This document shows, piece by piece, positions 1 through 6,271 of a stretch of 6,999 nucleotides of DNA (position 1 is the stretch's first letter; each line of letters opens with the position of its first letter). The notes under the pieces were generated by a model. It was not told where the DNA came from and searched no databases. It saw only the letters and a list, made by a program, of their open reading frames with translations. The stretch covers positions 1-6,999 of the forward strand of contig JAUZQI010000147.1 of the NCBI GenBank assembly GCA_030951095.1, given 5' to 3'. The translations under genes and the position numbers were made by a program. This DNA comes from Mariprofundus sp. Lineage in GTDB: Bacteria > Pseudomonadota > Zetaproteobacteria > Mariprofundales > Mariprofundaceae.

Positions 1-83
1 ATTATTTGAACTGTCAGTCATCTGCTGTCCTCTATTTTGTGGATAGATTGAATCATTCATTACTACAGTGCAATCAGAATGCA

Positions 84-104
84 GTTGAGTCCCTGGTTGA
101 GTCC
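84..104. repeat. 9-bp direct repeat, 12-bp period, upstream of ald
   Basis: GTTGAGTCC occurs at 84-92 and again at 96-104, separated by CTG. Two identical sites about one helical turn apart on the same face are a common arrangement for a dimeric activator or repressor. The site lies roughly 100 bp before the ald start. Alanine dehydrogenase genes are often controlled by Lrp/AsnC-type regulators, but no regulator gene is adjacent here, so the role is only inferred. A chance tandem duplication is possible. Confidence 0.4.
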
Positions 105-171
105 TTATAGTGCTGTATCATTTTTTAACAGAGCAAGACCAACCATGTAGGAATAATTTTAGAATTTGTGG

Positions 172-177
172 TATGAT
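172..177 (+). promoter_or_regulatory. candidate -10 box for ald
   Basis: TATGAT matches the sigma-70 -10 consensus at 5 of 6 positions and would give a leader of about 20 nt before the ald start. No convincing -35 box is present 16-18 bp upstream. This would fit an activator-dependent promoter or a wrong call. TAGAAT at 160-165 is an alternative -10 with an equally poor -35. Confidence 0.3.
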
Positions 178-194
178 TATATTGCTGAAGACAT

Positions 195-200
195 GAGGTG
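195..200 (+). promoter_or_regulatory. ribosome binding site deciding the ald start
   Basis: GAGGTG lies 6 nt before the ATG at 207. An in-frame GTG at 198 is part of this Shine-Dalgarno sequence, so it cannot be the start it serves. The ATG at 207 also gives the canonical family N-terminus (MRIGVPREIKN). Confidence 0.75.
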
Positions 201-206
201 CCGAGC

Positions 207-1310
207 ATGCGAATTGGCGTTCCCAGAGAAATCAAGAACCATGAACATCGGGTGGCGATGATACCTGCAGGCGTCAGTTCGCTTGTTCCCGATGGGCATC
301 AGGTGCTGATTCAGGCGAGTGCCGGTGTGGACAGCGGGTTTCCTGATAATGATTACATCGCTGCCGGCGCCTGCATGGTGAAATCTGCCAAAGATGCATG
401 GGCCTGTGATCTGGTTGTGAAGGTCAAGGAGCCACTGGCCAGTGAATATATTTTTCTCCGGCCGAACCTTGCATTGGTTACCTTTTTACATCTGGCTGCA
501 GTACCGAAACTGGCTGACGTACTGCTGGAGAAAAAAGTATGCGCCATTGGTTATGAAACAGTACAGCTGGATGATGGCAGTCTGCCCATTTTGTCCCGGA
601 TGTCGCAGGTGGCTGGCAGGGTGGCGGCACAACTGTCGGTGCGGTTTTTGCAAAAAGAGAATGGCACTCCGTTTTCCGGCAAAGGTATTCTTGCCGGTGG
701 TGTAGCAGGCAGTACAGCTGCCCGGGTTCTGATTCTCGGCGGCGGCAATGTCGGCTTGAATGCCGCTGAATCACTGGCCGGTCTGGGAGCGAATGTGGTG
801 GTGCTGGAAGCCAGCCAAAGCAGAGTTCATTCGCTGCAGGCCTCGTTGCATGAAAATATTAGCATGGAGCATTTTTCATTCGAAAGCCTGCATCGTCTGT
901 TGCCGGATTGCGATATCCTGATCGGTGCCGCACTGATTCCGGGCCAGCATACGCCCGAGTTGCTAAAGCGTGATGATGTGCGGGAGATGCAAGCGGGCAG
1001 TGTATTTATTGACGTATCCATTGATCAGGGTGGCATCAGTGAAACCAGTCGCCCCACAACGTATGAAACGCCGGTTTATGTGGAAGAGGGCGTGATTCAC
1101 TGTTGTTTGCCCAATCTGCCGGGCTCGGTACCGTTAACCAGTACGATGGTGCTGACTGATGCAAGCTTGCCTTATATACAGTTGATTGCGAACCACGGCA
1201 TAGACGGGGCGGCACGTTTAAATGTGGCGATATCGCGTGGCATTAATATTCGCGACGGCAAGGTGCTGCATCAGGGTGTAGCTGAATCACTGAGGATGCG
1301 TTACAAATGA
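207..1310 (+). CDS. ald: Alanine dehydrogenase
   Basis: This is a cytoplasmic NAD-dependent enzyme that interconverts L-alanine and pyruvate plus ammonia; it serves alanine catabolism or ammonia assimilation. The 367-residue product has the family N-terminus MRIGVPREIKN, substrate-binding Arg15 and Lys74 (in VKVKEP) and catalytic His95 (in FLHLAA). The Rossmann motif GGGNVG is at 178-183, and Glu200 ends the second strand, where an acidic residue favours NAD over NADP. IDQGG at 271-275 carries the catalytic Asp, followed by ETSRPTT and a LPGSVPLTST segment. The start is set by the SD at 195-200. It is slightly shorter at the C-terminus than the usual ~370-378 residues. Two conserved loops differ from the common form: GGVAGS where GVPGV is usual, and VPLTST where VPRTST or VPKTST is usual. 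It stands alone, convergent with the minus-strand operon. PntA (transhydrogenase alpha) is a distant relative but fits less well. Confidence 0.95.
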   Translation: MRIGVPREIKNHEHRVAMIPAGVSSLVPDGHQVLIQASAGVDSGFPDNDYIAAGACMVKSAKDAWACDLVVKVKEPLASEYIFLRPNLALVTFLHLAAVPKLADVLLEKKVCAIGYETVQLDDGSLPILSRMSQVAGRVAAQLSVRFLQKENGTPFSGKGILAGGVAGSTAARVLILGGGNVGLNAAESLAGLGANVVVLEASQSRVHSLQASLHENISMEHFSFESLHRLLPDCDILIGAALIPGQHTPELLKRDDVREMQAGSVFIDVSIDQGGISETSRPTTYETPVYVEEGVIHCCLPNLPGSVPLTSTMVLTDASLPYIQLIANHGIDGAARLNVAISRGINIRDGKVLHQGVAESLRMRYK

Positions 1311-1320
1311 GGCCACTCAG

Positions 1321-1379
1321 CGCCGCTCATTTGGATCACCAAACTTTCGCCTCGACTGGCCACATTTGGGACAGCGGCG
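1321..1379. repeat. 7-bp inverted repeat with inner hairpin after ald
   Basis: CGCCGCT (1321-1327) is complementary to AGCGGCG (1373-1379). Between them TTTGG (1330-1334) and CCAAA (1339-1343) form a small 5-bp stem with an ATCA loop. It begins 10 bp past the ald stop, so it may help end ald transcription, but no T-tract follows either stem. It may instead be flanking remnant DNA next to the mobile-element-like sequence. Confidence 0.3.
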
Positions 1380-1395
1380 ATTCAATCAGACACAT

Positions 1396-1413
1396 GAGCC
1401 ACTTGCAAAAGTC
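1396..1413 (+). repeat. left terminal inverted repeat of the MITE-like element
   Basis: 18 bp, perfectly complementary to 1538-1555. The match extends one more base outward (T1395 with A1556), which is also the edge of the ACAT duplication. Confidence 0.75.
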
Positions 1414-1537
1414 CGAGTGGATGAGTTGCAATCCCACGTCGCGTGCATTTTTGGAATGGAATGAAGAGCATGGTGGTTCCATTCTTCGAAATTCCAGTTC
1501 GTAGTGCGCCGGAGTGGAGAAGCAAATCGTCGTTCAC

Positions 1538-1555
1538 GACTTTTGCAAGTGGCTC
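1538..1555 (-). repeat. right terminal inverted repeat of the MITE-like element
   Basis: Exact reverse complement of 1396-1413, followed directly by the second ACAT copy. Confidence 0.75.
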
Positions 1556-1574
1556 ACATGTACAGAATATTTAA

Positions 1575-1593
1575 TCAATCAGGGCTTGATTGA
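1575..1593 (-). terminator. weak terminator-like hairpin at the end of the minus-strand operon
   Basis: TCAATCA (1575-1581) and TGATTGA (1587-1593) form a 7-bp AT-rich stem with a 5-nt loop. It overlaps the stop codon of the solute-binding protein gene. On the minus strand it is followed by an A/T-rich stretch but not a proper U-run. Real termination may lie further on, possibly in the palindromic element. Confidence 0.3.
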
Positions 1594-3267
1594 AGTTTGA
1601 CGGTATTTCTGTAACCGGGTTGGTACATACCAGTGTTCACTGTTATATCCGATGCCGGCCGGTGCCGGTTTCACGCCATGAATGCGTTTATGCATGACGG
1701 GCAGGGAATAGGGCGCAAACAAGAATACCATGGGTACGTCCTTGTAAATTTCTTCCTGCATGATGTCGTATTGTACTTTGCGTTTTTGCCGGTCAAATGT
1801 ACGGCGGGCTGTTTCCAGTGCGGCATCTACCTTTGCATTGCTGTAGGAAAGAAAATTGAACTGGCGCTGGCCGGTCTGGGACGAGTGCCAAATGGTGAAT
1901 TGATCAGGATCCGGTGATAACGACCAGCCGAGAATCACGGCATCAAACTGACGCTTGTTGATGAAATTTTCGATGAAGGCAGACCATTCCACCAGACGAA
2001 TTTTGACTTTGATACCGACTTTTTTGAGCCGGTATTGCATAATGGTGGCGGCATCGGCGCGTTGTTTGTTGCCATTGTTGGTTAAAATGGTGAAGGACAG
2101 CGGAGTTCCGTCTTTATCGAAAATACCGTCACCATCTGAATCGCGCCAGCCGGCTTTGGCAAGCAGGGCTTTGGCCTTGTCAGGGTCATAAGGGCGTGGT
2201 TTGAGTTTTTGATTGACCCAGAATGTGCCCGGCTTGTACGGGCTGGCAATGGTTTCTCCCAGGCCAAGTTGCACGCCGTCAAGAATTTCCTGCCTGTTGA
2301 TGGCATAGGCAATGGCTTCACGAACGCGAATATCATCAAACGGTTTGCGTTTCAGGTTAAAGCCGAGATAGGTATAAACAAAATCGAGATATTTATAACG
2401 GGCGTAATTCGCTTTGAGTAATGGTTTGGTGTCGAACAGCCGTTGATATTGTACCGGTGTCAGCCCCACAGAATCCAGTCGACCGGCCGAGAGTTCGAGA
2501 AACTGGGTTGCCCTGTCCGGAATGATGCGGGTCAGTCGTTCACTGATCCAGACCGGGCCATCAAAATAATCCGGATTGGCAGACATCAGAATAGACTGTT
2601 GCGACTGCCAGTCGGACAAACGATAAGGGCCAATCGTTGCTTTGGGCCTGCGCGATAATTCTGTTTTCATGATGTCGACATGCTCAAAGACGTGTTTGGG
2701 TAGAATGGCCAGCGAAGACCATGAAGCAAGTGCCGGTGAAAAGGGCTCACTATAGTGCACAATGAAGGTGCGGGGGTCGGGCGCTTCAAAACCGGACACC
2801 AGTGTATAATCTGCCTTGTAAGCGCTTTGGGTGTGCTCATCCTGGATCAGTTTCAGGGTAAAGGCGCAGTCTGTTGAGGTGAGGGGTTTGCCGTCCGTCC
2901 ACGCCAGCCCGGGCCGGAGATGGAATGTGATGGTTTTATTGTCTGTGGAAACATCCCATGATTCGGCCAGCTGGCCGGTCAGGTTGAGGTTTTTGTCATA
3001 TTTGAGCAATGACAGATACAGCAGTCCTGCAATGGCATGACTGGATGCATCACCGGCAATCATCGGAATCAGATTGGTTGCATCGCCGATGCTTGCGTCC
3101 ACCAGTCTGTCTCCCCTGGCGGGGATATCAGGAACTGCATCGGGGACTTTATTTGTGACTTGATTTGCCTCCTGATCCGCTCCGGAACAGGCCGTTAGCA
3201 GGATCAGGAGCAGGAAGCAGCGCAGCCCGGAATGAATCAGCTTGGACGCACCTTTGCATAGACCCAT
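1579..3267 (-). CDS. Family-5 extracellular solute-binding lipoprotein (peptide/oligopeptide ABC type)
   Basis: This is a 562-residue binding protein of the DppA/OppA/MppA superfamily (SBP_bac_5), which delivers peptides, or sometimes nickel, sugars or murein peptides, to an ABC permease. A lipoprotein signal is clear: hydrophobic segment 17-26 and lipobox LTAC with Cys27. Ser28 at +2 predicts outer-membrane sorting by the enterobacterial Lol rule. A linker of about 25 residues precedes the mature fold. The family signature starts at LAESWDVS (100-107) and continues through FHLRPGLAWTDGKPLTSTD (115-133). YAINRQEIL (321-329) and a DSDGDGIFDKDG acidic loop (376-387), frequent in this family, follow. 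The start at 3267 is chosen because GGAG lies 8 nt upstream and the lipoprotein signal begins just after; the frame opens further upstream only inside mltD. It overlaps mltD by 31 bp. No permease or ATPase gene is adjacent, so substrate and partner are unknown. Confidence 0.9.
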   Translation of the reverse strand: MGLCKGASKLIHSGLRCFLLLILLTACSGADQEANQVTNKVPDAVPDIPARGDRLVDASIGDATNLIPMIAGDASSHAIAGLLYLSLLKYDKNLNLTGQLAESWDVSTDNKTITFHLRPGLAWTDGKPLTSTDCAFTLKLIQDEHTQSAYKADYTLVSGFEAPDPRTFIVHYSEPFSPALASWSSLAILPKHVFEHVDIMKTELSRRPKATIGPYRLSDWQSQQSILMSANPDYFDGPVWISERLTRIIPDRATQFLELSAGRLDSVGLTPVQYQRLFDTKPLLKANYARYKYLDFVYTYLGFNLKRKPFDDIRVREAIAYAINRQEILDGVQLGLGETIASPYKPGTFWVNQKLKPRPYDPDKAKALLAKAGWRDSDGDGIFDKDGTPLSFTILTNNGNKQRADAATIMQYRLKKVGIKVKIRLVEWSAFIENFINKRQFDAVILGWSLSPDPDQFTIWHSSQTGQRQFNFLSYSNAKVDAALETARRTFDRQKRKVQYDIMQEEIYKDVPMVFLFAPYSLPVMHKRIHGVKPAPAGIGYNSEHWYVPTRLQKYRQTSIKP

Positions 3268-4505
3268 AATGTATCTCCGATACGAATCGTACTGTTCATC
3301 GAAATCCTGTTGGAGCGGGCAATAGCGGCAGGTGTTGTGCCGAATCGATGGGCGATGCGCCATAATGAATCGCCTGAACGTACCCTGTAGCGGATTCTGC
3401 GGTTCTTCGGCAGTAGCGGGTTGGCACTGGCACCAGCACTGGCCAGGCGGTTGGCCGGCACTTTCAGTATTTGTCCTATATGTAAATATTTCCCGACGTT
3501 TTTATTCAGATTTTTCAACGTGCTGACGCGGGTATGATGCGCGCGGGCAATGTTCCACAGGGTGTCACCTTTGCCTACAGTTTTGTGGATGAAGCGGGGG
3601 CCTGCCATGGTTCGCTTGTTCTGGATGGCCTCATGGCGGGTTTCGGGAACATGAATGGTGATATTTGTTTTCAGGTATTGTGACTGATTCAGAAACGGGT
3701 TGAAGCGGAAAATATCATTTTCGGCCATACCACTGATCAGCGCAAGTCTGTTAATATCAATTGGTGCGGTCAGTGCTACTTTGCGTGTTTTGACGGGTTC
3801 CGGAAAGCTGAATGAATGCTCCTGAAGCAAGGCGACCATACCAATAATATGCTGAACATAGGCACGGTTTTCAACTGGAATCGGTATGCTGTTCAGGCCA
3901 TCGGAATTTCCCCATGCGTGTTTCTTTAATTGCCGGGCCAGAGCATTTGGGCCGATATTGTAAGCCGCGAAAGCCAGTGGCCAACTGTTAAAACGCTGAT
4001 ACAGTTGTTGCAGATAGCCAACAGCTGCCACTGTGGAAGCATCAATTTCTCTTCTACCGTCAAATTTTTTATTCGAGTGCACACCAAGGCCGCGAGCTGT
4101 GGCTGGCATCAGCTGCCACAGGCCGATGGCACCTGAATGGGAAATGGCATAAGGGTTGTATGAGGATTCCACAATCGGGATGACCTGCAGGGATGTCGGT
4201 GCATTCAGTTTGTTCAGCGCATCAAGCAGCCGGCTACGAACAAAACGGGAGCGCTGGGCCATGGTATTCCAGCTATGTTGATAGCGTTGTTGCGCCATTT
4301 TTTTTGCATTGGCAATGTCTTCTTTTTCAAGGCCGGCAAGCAGTGGGTCAGATTTCAGTACTGTGGCACCACGACCATCAACCGAGGCTGTTCCGGCAAT
4401 CTCTGCTTTATGCTCTGGCTGTTGATGCAGGGTCAGATTCGGAGAATGGGCACAACCAATCGCAAAGAACATTGGTCCCATGGCCAGGTATTTTAATCTG
4501 TTCAT
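3237..4505 (-). CDS. mltD: Membrane-bound lytic murein transglycosylase D, lipoprotein with two LysM domains
   Basis: It cleaves the MurNAc-GlcNAc bond of peptidoglycan, forming 1,6-anhydro-muropeptides, and acts in the periplasm anchored by lipid. The 422-residue product has a lipobox ending AIGC with Cys18 (Ala at +2). An SLT catalytic domain spans about 95-200, with catalytic Glu113 in IVESSYNPYA, the GAIGLWQLMPATA block (125-137) and AAYNIGP (180-186). Two LysM peptidoglycan-binding repeats follow: about 306-350 (VGKGDTLWNIA) and about 373-416 (VRSGDSLWRIA). Length and domain order match MltD of E. coli (about 450 residues). The ATG at 4505 overlaps the bamE stop in TGATG. A TTG one codon upstream is possible but less likely. 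The SD is weak, so translation is probably coupled to bamE. The end overlaps the next gene by 31 bp. Confidence 0.95.
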   Translation of the reverse strand: MNRLKYLAMGPMFFAIGCAHSPNLTLHQQPEHKAEIAGTASVDGRGATVLKSDPLLAGLEKEDIANAKKMAQQRYQHSWNTMAQRSRFVRSRLLDALNKLNAPTSLQVIPIVESSYNPYAISHSGAIGLWQLMPATARGLGVHSNKKFDGRREIDASTVAAVGYLQQLYQRFNSWPLAFAAYNIGPNALARQLKKHAWGNSDGLNSIPIPVENRAYVQHIIGMVALLQEHSFSFPEPVKTRKVALTAPIDINRLALISGMAENDIFRFNPFLNQSQYLKTNITIHVPETRHEAIQNKRTMAGPRFIHKTVGKGDTLWNIARAHHTRVSTLKNLNKNVGKYLHIGQILKVPANRLASAGASANPLLPKNRRIRYRVRSGDSLWRIAHRFGTTPAAIARSNRISMNSTIRIGDTLWVYAKVRPS

Positions 4506-4843
4506 CAAAACCAGCCGGATTTTTCCGGTTTCTTTTCCTCAAAACCGAAACGTCGAATTGATTTGGCACGTAACGCATCATCATAGATGATTTCTACGCC
4601 GCGTTTGTGCATATCGCCGGTATCCTCATCTTCAAACTCTTCATAGTAGGTAACACGATTCGGATGCAGGGTACTGGATAGCATCGGTGAGCCAAGTTTC
4701 TGTTCGATGCTGAATTTTGAATCACCTTCCTGAATCAGGTTAATCTCGTTGGCATCCAGCCGGTTGCCCTGATGTATGGGTACATGCATGCAGCCGCCCA
4801 GCAGCAGACCCAAGAGTGCAGAAGATAATATAAAATAACGCAT
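4505..4843 (-). CDS. bamE: Outer membrane protein assembly factor BamE (SmpA/OmlA family lipoprotein)
   Basis: This small lipoprotein belongs to the BAM complex, which folds beta-barrel proteins into the outer membrane; it helps link BamA and BamD. The 112-residue product has a signal peptide with lipobox LGGC, Cys18 at the cleavage site. Next come the family-typical QGNRLDANEINLIQEG (25-40) and the IEQKLGSPMLSS block (47-58), which resembles the BamE QGNYL and ALGTP motifs. A YYEEFEDED strand and a basic/acidic C-terminus ending SGWF complete it. The length is normal for the family. AGAGG lies 7 nt before the ATG. The gene overlaps hldD (TGATG at 4843) and mltD (TGATG at 4505) by one base each. 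In many proteobacteria bamE is next to fur or elsewhere, so linkage with hldD and mltD is a distinct arrangement. Confidence 0.92.
   Translation of the reverse strand: MRYFILSSALLGLLLGGCMHVPIHQGNRLDANEINLIQEGDSKFSIEQKLGSPMLSSTLHPNRVTYYEEFEDEDTGDMHKRGVEIIYDDALRAKSIRRFGFEEKKPEKSGWF
4515..4528 (-). promoter_or_regulatory. small hairpin just before the mltD start
   Basis: CCGGA (4515-4519) and TCCGG (4524-4528) form a 5-bp GC-rich stem with a 4-nt loop within the last codons of bamE, 9 nt before the mltD ATG. In mRNA it would cover the region where an SD would bind, so ribosomes finishing bamE would have to open it. This is consistent with translational coupling, but chance is not excluded. Confidence 0.3.
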
Positions 4844-5802
4844 CAGGCTGCCTCTGCAGGGCCGCGATAGCCCTTTTCCAGTAGTGTAATGTAATCCTGC
4901 ATGCCCATTTCAAGCGTCCATTCAGGTTGCCAGTTCAGCAGTTTGGCAGTGAGAGAAAGATCAGCTTCGGTATGATTCTGGTAAAATGAGAACGGGTTAT
5001 CAAAGTATTCAGTTTCAAAATCAGCATCCAGTTCCTTTGAAAGAATCTGAACGATATCATTGAATGAGCGTGCCAGTCCGGATCCGACATTGCAAACGCC
5101 GGAGCGGGGTGCATCCAGTGCAGCCAGATTGGCGGCAACAATATCGCGGATATAGACAAAATCTCGCATTTGTTCACCATATTTGAACAGACGCGGTTGA
5201 TTGCCAGCCTTCACCTGCTCATACAACTGCAGCATCATTGACGCGGTTTTATTGCCGGATTTTTCATTTTTATGCGTTTCACCCGGCCCATAAACATTGA
5301 AATAGCGTAGCCCGATAATCGGAGCTGCATGTGTCTCGTAGCGGCGACTGGCGAGCCGGTCCATTGCCAGCTTTGAAAATCCGTAGATATTTTCCGGGTC
5401 TTCGCCAGAACCCACTATATTGGGGGCAGGTGAATTACCATATGTGCCCGCCGATGATGCATAGATCATTCGCGTACCGGATATATGGCAGGCTTCCAAC
5501 ATGTCAGCGAAGGCATTGGTATTGACCTCAATCATAAGGCGCTGATCCATGATGGTGGTGTCTGTAATGGCAGCTTCATGGAAAATGGCGGAAAAAGCGC
5601 CATCGGCGATTTCTTCGAGCAGAGTCGGATCATCACTGTCAGCGGCGCGTACTTCGCAATCCACATGAATCAGATTACGCCAGTCGCCGGATGAAAAATC
5701 ATCCACCACCAGCACATCCGTACCGGGCCGTTTAACCAGTGCTGCTGCTATATTGGAGCCAATATATCCGGCACCGCCGGTGACCAGTATTCTTTCACTC
5801 AT
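4843..5802 (-). CDS. hldD: ADP-L-glycero-D-manno-heptose 6-epimerase
   Basis: It converts ADP-D-glycero- to ADP-L-glycero-beta-D-manno-heptose, the donor for the LPS inner core; it is cytoplasmic. The 319-residue extended-SDR protein has TGGAGYIGSN (8-17) for dinucleotide binding and VVDDFSSG at the end of strand two. Catalytic Tyr140 and Lys144 lie in IYGFSKLAMD, and LRYFNVYGPGETHK carries Lys177 in the position of the second catalytic lysine of HldD. KYGEQMRDFVYIRDIVAANL and FYQNHTEADL, typical of HldD rather than of UDP-glucose epimerases, follow. The ATG at 5802 is preferred (the Rossmann strand starts four residues on, with GGAT about 9 nt upstream). A GTG at 5850 would add 16 residues and overlap the previous gene. 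A short insertion of about 5-6 residues follows Lys177 compared with E. coli. UDP-sugar epimerase activity is the alternative. Confidence 0.88.
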   Translation of the reverse strand: MSERILVTGGAGYIGSNIAAALVKRPGTDVLVVDDFSSGDWRNLIHVDCEVRAADSDDPTLLEEIADGAFSAIFHEAAITDTTIMDQRLMIEVNTNAFADMLEACHISGTRMIYASSAGTYGNSPAPNIVGSGEDPENIYGFSKLAMDRLASRRYETHAAPIIGLRYFNVYGPGETHKNEKSGNKTASMMLQLYEQVKAGNQPRLFKYGEQMRDFVYIRDIVAANLAALDAPRSGVCNVGSGLARSFNDIVQILSKELDADFETEYFDNPFSFYQNHTEADLSLTAKLLNWQPEWTLEMGMQDYITLLEKGYRGPAEAA

Positions 5803-5828
5803 GTAATCATCATCCGTTGTTGATTTGA

Positions 5829-6230
5829 TCAGGACTCTGCACTTTCCCACTGTAATTGTAATGCCTGGAGCGCCAGTGTGGTGGCTTCGTTACAGATATT
5901 ATATCCTGCTTTTTTATTAACGCTGGCGGTAATATGGGAGGCACTGCTGTTACGCAGATCCGAATCACTGAAGCCTGCTTCGGCGAGCAGACGCGCAATC
6001 CAGCTACCTAAACCAGGCAATTGCGAAATACGCACAATATGAATCAGCACATCGCAGCGTTCGGGCGAAACCTGATTGCCGGTGGCTACGGAGAGTGCCT
6101 GTGCATCCTCTTCAGCCAGGCTATCAGCCGGTTTACACAGTAGTTTGAATATCACCCATTCGCTTTCTGACAGAAAGTCACGGTTCTCATGCAGAGGAAA
6201 TGCGCCCGGCAGTGCCTGTACTTTATGCAT
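5829..6230 (-). CDS. Hypothetical protein with a helix-hairpin-helix-like region
   Basis: I do not recognise this 133-residue protein by family. There is no signal peptide or membrane segment, so it should be cytoplasmic. The middle, RISQLPGLGSWIARLLAEAG (67-86), followed by a short helix and a second hairpin-like stretch (87-104), looks like the LPGIG helix-hairpin-helix of DUF4332 or Cdd1-type proteins. These motifs often bind DNA or mediate protein contacts. The N-terminal 60 residues are rich in Leu, Glu and Asp and predicted helical. The ATG at 6230 has a strong SD (AGGTGA, 8 nt upstream). It is the first gene of the minus-strand operon, 26 bp before hldD, so it may be co-expressed with the envelope genes. 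Its function and any link to LPS synthesis are unknown. Confidence 0.8.
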   Translation of the reverse strand: MHKVQALPGAFPLHENRDFLSESEWVIFKLLCKPADSLAEEDAQALSVATGNQVSPERCDVLIHIVRISQLPGLGSWIARLLAEAGFSDSDLRNSSASHITASVNKKAGYNICNEATTLALQALQLQWESAES

Positions 6231-6238
6231 ATTCTATA

Positions 6239-6244
6239 TCACCT
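6239..6244 (-). promoter_or_regulatory. strong ribosome binding site of the operon's first gene
   Basis: AGGTGA on the minus strand, 8 nt before the ATG at 6230. It is the best SD of the operon and fixes the start of the small helix-hairpin-helix protein. Confidence 0.7.
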
Positions 6245-6271
6245 GAAAGCTGTATTTTAATATGGGGGGCG

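Larger units (their letters stand above)
1392..1559. mobile_element. MITE-like non-autonomous element with target duplication
   Basis: A 160-bp sequence (1396-1555) is bounded by 18-bp perfect terminal inverted repeats, GAGCCACTTGCAAAAGTC at 1396-1413 and its complement at 1538-1555. It is flanked by a direct 4-bp ACAT at 1392-1395 and 1556-1559, as expected of a target-site duplication. The interior is also imperfectly palindromic: GAATGGAA (1454-1461) pairs with TTCCATTC (1477-1484) around the centre, and TTGC/GCAA and CCAC/GTGG-like blocks match between the halves. No transposase is encoded, and the short open frame across it (1307-1504) resembles nothing I recognise. The element sits between two convergent genes, a harmless and common landing place. 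An alternative reading is a 19-bp repeat (with TGAGCC ends) and no duplication. I cannot assign an IS family. Confidence 0.72.

Noticed and set aside
193..261. Short upstream reading frame from ATG at 193 overlapping ald
   Set aside because: This 22-codon frame shares the ald SD, has no SD of its own and shows no leader-peptide features such as a run of alanine codons.
1307..1504. 65-codon plus-strand open frame after ald
   Set aside because: It lies in the intergenic gap and runs into the palindromic element, has no SD at its start and shows no recognisable protein features.
3268..3363. Longer start for the solute-binding protein
   Set aside because: The extra 32 residues would place the lipoprotein signal deep inside the protein. 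The ATG at 3267 has an SD and begins the signal peptide properly.
4193..4561. 122-codon plus-strand open frame opposite mltD and bamE
   Set aside because: Its translation is low-complexity antisense without motifs, while the minus strand encodes two clear families across the same bases.
4843..5802. UDP-glucose 4-epimerase (galE) as the identity of the epimerase gene
   Set aside because: The FNVYGPGETHK lysine, KYGEQMRDFVYIRD and FYQNHTEADL segments fit HldD better. A minor doubt remains and is reflected in the confidence.
5803..5850. GTG start for hldD adding 16 residues
   Set aside because: HldD proteins start at the Rossmann strand, and the ATG at 5802 gives that. The extension is not family-like.
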